From Lentisphaerota bacterium (GTDB lineage Bacteria > Verrucomicrobiota > Kiritimatiellia > RFP12 > UBA1067): a stretch of DNA of 12,513 nucleotides. The notes beneath the pieces are model-generated. The model was given only the letters and a program-made list of their open reading frames with translations. It had not been told where the DNA came from and made no database searches. The translations under genes were made by a program, and so were the position numbers. Below are positions 8,559-12,513 of the stretch, in pieces (position 1 is the first letter of the stretch; every line of letters starts with the position of its first letter). The stretch lies in contig JALHET010000033.1 of the NCBI GenBank assembly GCA_022839525.1, forward strand, positions 1-12,513, written 5' to 3'.

Positions 8559-10178
8559 GCCCTTCGAACCGGCATACGCGCGCAGCGGATCATGCGGGTC
8601 GTGACAAGCGCTCATGAAACCGAAGCACCCGTCCTTCGACCTGGCCGCCTTGATGCCGCCGGTCTGGCCGCCTGAGAAGAATGTCTCGCCCCCGTCGACC
8701 GACGAAAGGAGGTCGAAGTCGTGGCAGCACATCACCAGAAAGTCCCTGTTCTTCGGCGCGACCGAAAGCGACAGGATGAACGAGTTGTCCATGCCGCGCG
8801 TCTTGAAGCGGTGTTCGCCGACCTTGTCGGTCGTGATGATGCGCCAGTGTCCGCCCGCGTCGCGCGTCTCCCACATCATGCAGCCCGCGTCGGCGAACCA
8901 GAGCCGCTCGGGGTTGCGCGGCGAGATGACGATGAAGCTGTCGGGCGACCCCAGGTAGGCGTAGTGGTTGTTCCAGCGCTCCGCCTCCAGATTGGACCGG
9001 TCTTTGGAAGACATGCATGTCTTCCACGTTCTGCCGCCGTCGACCGTCTTGAGCGTACACATTCTTTCGCCCGCCAGATCGGTGTAACGCATCTGCGCCG
9101 TGTACATCACGTTCTTGTCCTTCGGGCTGACCGTGATGCGGTAGCGGCCGATTTTCCGGTTGAGGTTGCCCGAGACATCGCGCCAGCTCGCGCCGCCGTC
9201 GTCCGAGCGGTAGATGCCGGGCTTGTTGGTCTTGCGCAGCTCGGGATACGCCGACTCGTCACGAGGGCTGAAACACCCCGCTGCGAAAAGCGAAAGCGTG
9301 CCGTCCGTGCCGTAGCTCGCCGTAAGCTGGCCGACCGCTGTCGTCGGCAGGCCGTCGGCCGCGGTCGCCCACGTCTCGCCGCCGTCCGTCGACTTCCACA
9401 CGCCGCCGCCGTTGCCCGACAGGTAGAGCGTGCGTCGCCCCTTCGGCGAATTGCGGTCGACGAGGATGCTCGAATAGCACACCTTGCGTTCATTCGCGTC
9501 AGCACTGTCGCGGCAACCGGCGTAGACGTACTTCCATGTCTCGCCCCCGTCCGTCGACCTCGCCACCCATCCCTCTCCGTGCCGATCGTACGTCTTGCTG
9601 AACGTGAACAGGCAGGTCGTGCCGTAGCCCGGCCCCGCCACCCACAGCGTGTCCGCATCGTCCGGGTCGACGGCGATCGCCCCCGGTCTCAGTGGACTCG
9701 CCCGCAGCGACTCCCAGGTGTCGCCGCCGTCCGTGGAACGGGCGAGCCCCGACTCAACCCTCCCGTATTTCGCGATGTACGGCGCGTCATGCGGATTCTT
9801 CTCGGAGAAGTCGCCGAGACGCTGGTTCGCGGCGGCGTAGACCGTCTTCGAGTCCGACGGCGCCACCGTGATGAGCGTCCATGTCGCCACACGGCACTCG
9901 TGCGAAAAGGCGGACGCGAGGCGCTGCCAGGTCTTGCCGCCGTCCTTGGTGCGGTACACGCCGCCCACGTCCGGAGCATGGAAAAGCGTGTCGTCGTCGT
10001 TCGGGTCGACCGTCAGCCAGAACGAGTTGCCGCCCATGCCCGCACCGATGTGACGCCAGTCGACGCCGCTCTTTGGGGGAGGATTGCTCGACAGAGAACG
10101 TTCCGTCTTGCTCGCGTAGCCCGCCAGCAACAAACCGATCATCGCCAAAATCGTTGGGAGCTTGATTTTGATGTTCAT
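8556..10178 (-). CDS. Secreted GH74-like Asp-box (BNR/sortilin-type) beta-propeller, N-terminal 540 aa
   Basis: Eight Asp-box motifs of the S-x-D-x-G-x-T-W type are visible, at residues 77-84, 148-155, 208-215, 263-270, 325-332, 378-385, 438-445 and 493-500. This is the hallmark of BNR/Vps10/GH74 propellers. APDVGGVYR at 68-76 mirrors the DxGGxYR motif of GH74 xyloglucanases, whose aspartate is catalytic, so D70 is a candidate catalytic residue. That is inference, and sialidase-like or non-catalytic binding proteins share the fold. Residues 1-22 form a signal peptide with a lipobox-like LLLAGYAS in which Tyr21 replaces the lipid-modified Cys. Signal peptidase I cleavage after Ala22 is the alternative. 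The ATG at 10178 has only a weak Shine-Dalgarno in an A-rich leader. The gene is first in the minus-strand set, and an in-frame TGA ends it early. Confidence 0.85.
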   Translation of the reverse strand: MNIKIKLPTILAMIGLLLAGYASKTERSLSSNPPPKSGVDWRHIGAGMGGNSFWLTVDPNDDDTLFHAPDVGGVYRTKDGGKTWQRLASAFSHECRVATWTLITVAPSDSKTVYAAANQRLGDFSEKNPHDAPYIAKYGRVESGLARSTDGGDTWESLRASPLRPGAIAVDPDDADTLWVAGPGYGTTCLFTFSKTYDRHGEGWVARSTDGGETWKYVYAGCRDSADANERKVCYSSILVDRNSPKGRRTLYLSGNGGGVWKSTDGGETWATAADGLPTTAVGQLTASYGTDGTLSLFAAGCFSPRDESAYPELRKTNKPGIYRSDDGGASWRDVSGNLNRKIGRYRITVSPKDKNVMYTAQMRYTDLAGERMCTLKTVDGGRTWKTCMSSKDRSNLEAERWNNHYAYLGSPDSFIVISPRNPERLWFADAGCMMWETRDAGGHWRIITTDKVGEHRFKTRGMDNSFILSLSVAPKNRDFLVMCCHDFDLLSSVDGGETFFSGGQTGGIKAARSKDGCFGFMSACHDPHDPLRAYAGSKG

Positions 10179-10222
10179 GTTTTTGATTTTTACTCTTTAC
10201 GATTTTTTACTTCATTAAAAAA

Positions 10223-10251
10223 ATGATAACAGATCGGGTTAATCTTGGCAA
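10223..10251 (-). promoter_or_regulatory. Sigma70-like promoter for the propeller gene set
   Basis: On the minus strand TTGCCA (10251-10246) and TATCAT (10228-10223) are separated by exactly 17 bases. Each matches the consensus hexamer at five of six positions. Transcription would start near 10216, leaving a leader of about 38 bases before the ATG at 10178. It probably drives the propeller and strand-repeat genes and perhaps the DUF5107/TPR gene. Confidence 0.65.
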
Positions 10252-10261
10252 TAAACCACCA

Positions 10262-10267
10262 TATAAT
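10262..10267 (+). promoter_or_regulatory. Possible second -10 element (TATAAT)
   Basis: A perfect TATAAT stands about 110 bases before the beta-CASP start. No good -35 lies at the right distance: TTAATC at 10239-10244 gives a 17-base spacer but matches poorly. It would overlap the region of the divergent minus-strand promoter. It is offered only as a candidate upstream start. Confidence 0.25.
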
Positions 10268-10287
10268 TCGCTTGCACTTCGCATCTG

Positions 10288-10317
10288 GGAAAAAACTCAG
10301 GAAAAACGGTTGTTTCC
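10288..10317 (+). promoter_or_regulatory. Direct and inverted repeats beside the beta-CASP promoter
   Basis: GGAAAAAAC (10288-10296) and GGAAAAAC (10300-10307) repeat with a 12-base period just upstream of the -35 element. The second copy also forms an inverted repeat with TTTCC (GGAAA at 10300-10304, TTTCC at 10313-10317) that covers the -35. This could be an operator or an A-tract activating element. No regulator gene is nearby to match it. Confidence 0.3.
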
Positions 10318-10337
10318 GCAATGTGCCAGCGTATAAT
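10310..10337 (+). promoter_or_regulatory. Sigma70-like promoter for the beta-CASP gene
   Basis: TTGTTT (10310-10315) and a perfect TATAAT (10332-10337) are 16 bases apart. Transcription would start near 10344, about 30 bases before the ATG at 10374. The fit is good for the -10 and moderate for the -35. The downstream membrane-protein gene probably shares this transcript. Confidence 0.6.
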
Positions 10338-10363
10338 CCCACCTGTATTTATTTGTTTCAAAC

Positions 10364-10368
10364 GGAGG
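10364..10368 (+). promoter_or_regulatory. Shine-Dalgarno deciding the beta-CASP start
   Basis: GGAGG lies 5 bases before the ATG at 10374. This picks 10374 over the in-frame ATG at 10245, which would add 43 residues outside the family's fold and place the coding region across the promoter. Confidence 0.8.
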
Positions 10369-10373
10369 ATGCA

Positions 10374-11774
10374 ATGATCAGGCTGACATTCTTGGGTGCG
10401 GCACAAACAACGACGGGCTCGGCCCATCTTGTTGAGGCGAACGGCAAGCGGATTCTCTTGGACTGTGGCCTGTTCCAGGGGCACCGCAAAGAGGCGTTCG
10501 AGATCAACAGGCGGATGCCGTTGGATCCGTCGGCCCTCGATGCGGTCGTGTTGTCCCATGCGCATATCGACCATAGCGGCAATCTGCCCACCTTGGCGCG
10601 TCACGGGTTCCGGGGAAAGGTCTACTGCACGCCCGCCACGCAGGATCTCTGCGACATCCTGCTGCGCGACTCCGCCTATCTGCAGATGCGCGACCTCGAG
10701 ATCGTGAACAGGAAACGCGCCCAGCAGGGAAAGGCGCTTTTCGAGCCGCTCTATGAGCAGGAGGATGTGGATAAAATCATGCGCCATTTCGAGCCGGAGC
10801 CGCTCAAGCGTCTGGTGGATCTTGGGGACGGTGTGAGTCTTGTCTTCCATAACGCCGGGCACATTCTGGGGTCCGCGCTGGTTCAGCTCGATGTGAAACC
10901 GAACGGGGGACGTTCCCGCCGCCTGCTCTTTTCCGGGGATTTGGGTCAACCCAACCAGCCGATCTTGCGCGATTACGATGTTCCTCAAGGCGCGGATGTC
11001 CTGATCATTGAAAGCACCTATGCGGACCGGGACCATCCGTCGGCCGAGGATGTGAAAGGCCGGCTTAAAGGGTTCATCGACGATATCCACCAATTGAAGT
11101 CCAAGCTCGTGATCCCGGCCTTCAGCGTGGGGCGCACGCAGAATATTCTCTACTCTTTGAACCGGCTGGCCGAAGAGGGGCGCATGAAACCCACACCGGT
11201 CTATGTGGATAGCCCGCTGTCGCTCAAAGCGACGGAGGTCTATGCAAAGCACCGCGAGTGTTATGACGAGGAGGCCTCCGACATCCTGCGCCAGGGGATC
11301 GATCCCATGAAAGTTCCAGGCCTGCGGTTCATCGAGACGCCCGAACAGTCCAAGGCGCTGAACGACCTGCCCGGCCCGATGATCATCATCGCGGCGTCCG
11401 GCATGTGCGAAGGCGGACGGGTTCTGCACCACTTGCAGCGGACAGTGGGCGATCCGCGCAACATCATCCTGATCGTCGGCTTCCAGGCCGAGAACACCTT
11501 GGGGCGGCGCATCGTTGAATGCAAGTCTCCCCTGAAAATCTTGGGGGATGAGTTTGAACTGAACGCCCGCGTACACACGATCAACGCGTTGTCTGCCCAT
11601 GCCGACCGGACTGCGCTCATGCGCTGGTTCGACGGCGTGAAGGGCAATTTGTCGCGCGTTTTCGCTGTCCACGGCGATCCGGAAAAGGTGGCCGCCATGA
11701 CCGGGCTCGTGAAGCGGCACGGGGTTGCGGACGCGGTAGCCCCGGCGCCGGGGCAGCGGTTTGAAAACGTGTGA
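10374..11774 (+). CDS. Metallo-beta-lactamase fold / beta-CASP ribonuclease-type protein, 466 aa
   Basis: The protein starts MIRLTFLGAAQTTTGSAHL and belongs to the MBL-fold, beta-CASP group of nucleases (YSH1/CPSF73-like, the group of Thermus TTHA0252). Zinc-site motifs are intact: HAHIDH at 62-67, H163 in NAGHILGSA, D189 in FSGDLG and H433 in AVHGD. The beta-CASP signatures are also present, with E213 in IESTYADR and H409 in SAHADR. The beta-CASP insert spans roughly 210-400 and includes PAFSVGRTQ and AASGMCEGGR. The expected activity is zinc-dependent RNA cleavage in the cytoplasm, with no signal peptide. The physiological target is unknown. The length is normal for the family and no key residue is missing. 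The next gene begins 23 bases later on the same strand, suggesting co-transcription. The start is fixed by GGAGG at 10364-10368. Confidence 0.93.
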   Translation: MIRLTFLGAAQTTTGSAHLVEANGKRILLDCGLFQGHRKEAFEINRRMPLDPSALDAVVLSHAHIDHSGNLPTLARHGFRGKVYCTPATQDLCDILLRDSAYLQMRDLEIVNRKRAQQGKALFEPLYEQEDVDKIMRHFEPEPLKRLVDLGDGVSLVFHNAGHILGSALVQLDVKPNGGRSRRLLFSGDLGQPNQPILRDYDVPQGADVLIIESTYADRDHPSAEDVKGRLKGFIDDIHQLKSKLVIPAFSVGRTQNILYSLNRLAEEGRMKPTPVYVDSPLSLKATEVYAKHRECYDEEASDILRQGIDPMKVPGLRFIETPEQSKALNDLPGPMIIIAASGMCEGGRVLHHLQRTVGDPRNIILIVGFQAENTLGRRIVECKSPLKILGDEFELNARVHTINALSAHADRTALMRWFDGVKGNLSRVFAVHGDPEKVAAMTGLVKRHGVADAVAPAPGQRFENV

Positions 11775-11785
11775 CGGAAACGTAT

Positions 11786-11790
11786 GAAGG
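11786..11790 (+). promoter_or_regulatory. Shine-Dalgarno and five-codon mini-frame before the membrane gene
   Basis: GAAGG ends 7 bases before the ATG at 11798, a good ribosome-binding site. It sits inside a tiny frame, ATG at 11784 to TGA at 11799-11801 (MKAHA), whose stop overlaps the gene start as ATGA. The mini-frame has no Shine-Dalgarno of its own that I can see, so its translation is doubtful. Confidence 0.5.
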
Positions 11791-11797
11791 CTCACGC

Positions 11798-12513
11798 ATG
11801 AAAATGAAAAGCTTCCGTTCATTCTCGGCACTGTCGGCCGCCTGGGTGTTTGGCGCGGTTGCCCTGGTGGCGCAGACGTTGCTGCTGCGCCGCTTCCTCT
11901 GGCGTTTCGAGTCGGCGGAAACCGGCGTCGCGCTTTTCCTGTCGTGCTGGCTGTTCTGGTCAGGGTTGGGCGCGGCGGTTGCGGCCACACGGCCCGGGCG
12001 TCTCCTGACGGCCCTCCTTTCGCGTTTTGTGTGGGTGCTGGTCGCCCTGTGCGGGGGGCTTTATTTCGCGCAGTACGCGCTGATAGAAAATTTCCGGGGC
12101 TGGCTGGGCATACCGGATTATCAGACGTTCCCGCTTTTGGCGTTGGGGGTGGGATGCCTGATCGTCAACGCGCCTTTCTGTTTCGTGGCGGGGTTTGTGA
12201 TCCCTGCCGTCTGCCGGCGTCTGGAACAGTCCGGAGGATCGGTCAGCCGGGCCTTCGCCTGGGAGGCGCTGGGCGCGGCCATGGGCGGGCTGGGGGTTGC
12301 CGCGCTGCTGCTCAGCGGTGTGACGCCCGATCCGCGCGATGAGGTTGAATGGAGGCGTTATTTTCCTCAGGCCGCCGAACGCCCCGGCCGTTTCGAGACC
12401 GGCGCGGGCACCACGTTTTACGGTTCGCACGGGGGAACGTTTTATGCGCTTTCTTCGGGAGGGGTGGGCGAGGTGATCCCCGAAAAGGACCACGCGATGG
12501 GAGTCGCGGCCCT
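11798..12513 (+). CDS. Membrane protein resembling fused membrane/spermidine synthase-like proteins, 3' end beyond window
   Basis: The frame is open from the ATG at 11798 through the right edge (238 full codons). About five hydrophobic segments are visible, near residues 11-30, 42-63, 76-97, 111-139 and 152-174. The segment SRAFAWEALGAAMGGLG (150-166) resembles the GAxxGG helix of fused MFS/spermidine-synthase proteins. After the last helix, a soluble part (FYGSHGGTFYALSSGGVGEV) resembles the beta-sheet entry of spermidine synthases. A Rossmann aminopropyltransferase-like domain would be expected beyond the edge. Many members of this family lack proven polyamine activity, so the substrate is left open. 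The start is supported by GAAGG at 11786-11790; an ATG at 11804 is a possible alternative. It lies 23 bases behind the beta-CASP gene and probably shares its promoter. Confidence 0.75.
   Translation, partial: MKMKSFRSFSALSAAWVFGAVALVAQTLLLRRFLWRFESAETGVALFLSCWLFWSGLGAAVAATRPGRLLTALLSRFVWVLVALCGGLYFAQYALIENFRGWLGIPDYQTFPLLALGVGCLIVNAPFCFVAGFVIPAVCRRLEQSGGSVSRAFAWEALGAAMGGLGVAALLLSGVTPDPRDEVEWRRYFPQAAERPGRFETGAGTTFYGSHGGTFYALSSGGVGEVIPEKDHAMGVAA

Noticed and set aside
8721..10226. A 501-residue plus-strand open frame opposite the propeller gene
   Set aside because: It has low-complexity Arg/Val composition, no motif, and lies antisense to a chain of clear Asp-boxes.
10245..10373. An earlier start for the beta-CASP protein at 10245
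   Set aside because: The extra 43 residues precede the family's normal N-terminus and cover the TATAAT promoter, and GGAGG points to 10374.
10239..11990. A 583-residue minus-strand open frame opposite the beta-CASP gene
   Set aside because: The plus strand has intact zinc-site motifs and a Shine-Dalgarno. The antisense product matches nothing and crosses two genes.
1..12513. An alternative genetic code with TGA as tryptophan
   Set aside because: The beta-CASP gene ends in TGA, other genes use TGG throughout, and only one internal TGA is seen.

Overview
The window is GC-rich bacterial DNA with five protein genes in two divergent groups. The organism is probably a member of Verrucomicrobiota, class Kiritimatiellae, or a close relative. 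I infer this from protein content: a large secreted autotransporter-associated-strand (PATR) protein, a secreted DUF5107/TPR protein and a long Asp-box propeller, all typical of polysaccharide-degrading members of that group. No marker gene is present to prove it.

Left arm, minus strand, about 10.2 kb read from right to left. A good sigma70-like promoter (10223-10251) precedes a secreted, GH74-like, Asp-box beta-propeller protein (10178 to 7566). Its frame is broken by one in-frame TGA at 8556-8558. After 29 bases, with a perfect Shine-Dalgarno sequence, comes a 1354-residue secreted beta-strand-repeat protein (7536-3472). A 181-base spacer with short repeats and hairpins follows. Last is a secreted protein of more than 1096 residues (3290 to the left edge, incomplete) with a DUF5107 domain, a TPR-like helical region and a jelly-roll-like module. 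All three begin with Sec-type signal peptides, so they plausibly form one secreted, carbohydrate-directed gene set. No transporter, regulator or TonB-type component is visible.

Right arm, plus strand. A second promoter (10310-10337) drives a zinc metallo-beta-lactamase/beta-CASP ribonuclease-type protein (10374-11774). After 23 bases comes the start of a membrane protein resembling fused membrane/spermidine synthase-like proteins (11798 to the right edge, incomplete). These two look like housekeeping or accessory genes unrelated to the left arm.

The 195-base divergent spacer (10179-10373) is the AT-rich control region for both arms. No RNA genes, CRISPR arrays, insertion sequences or attachment sites were seen. 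No stretch over 300 bases lacks a gene. Very long open frames lie antisense to every real gene and are judged to be GC-rich shadows.
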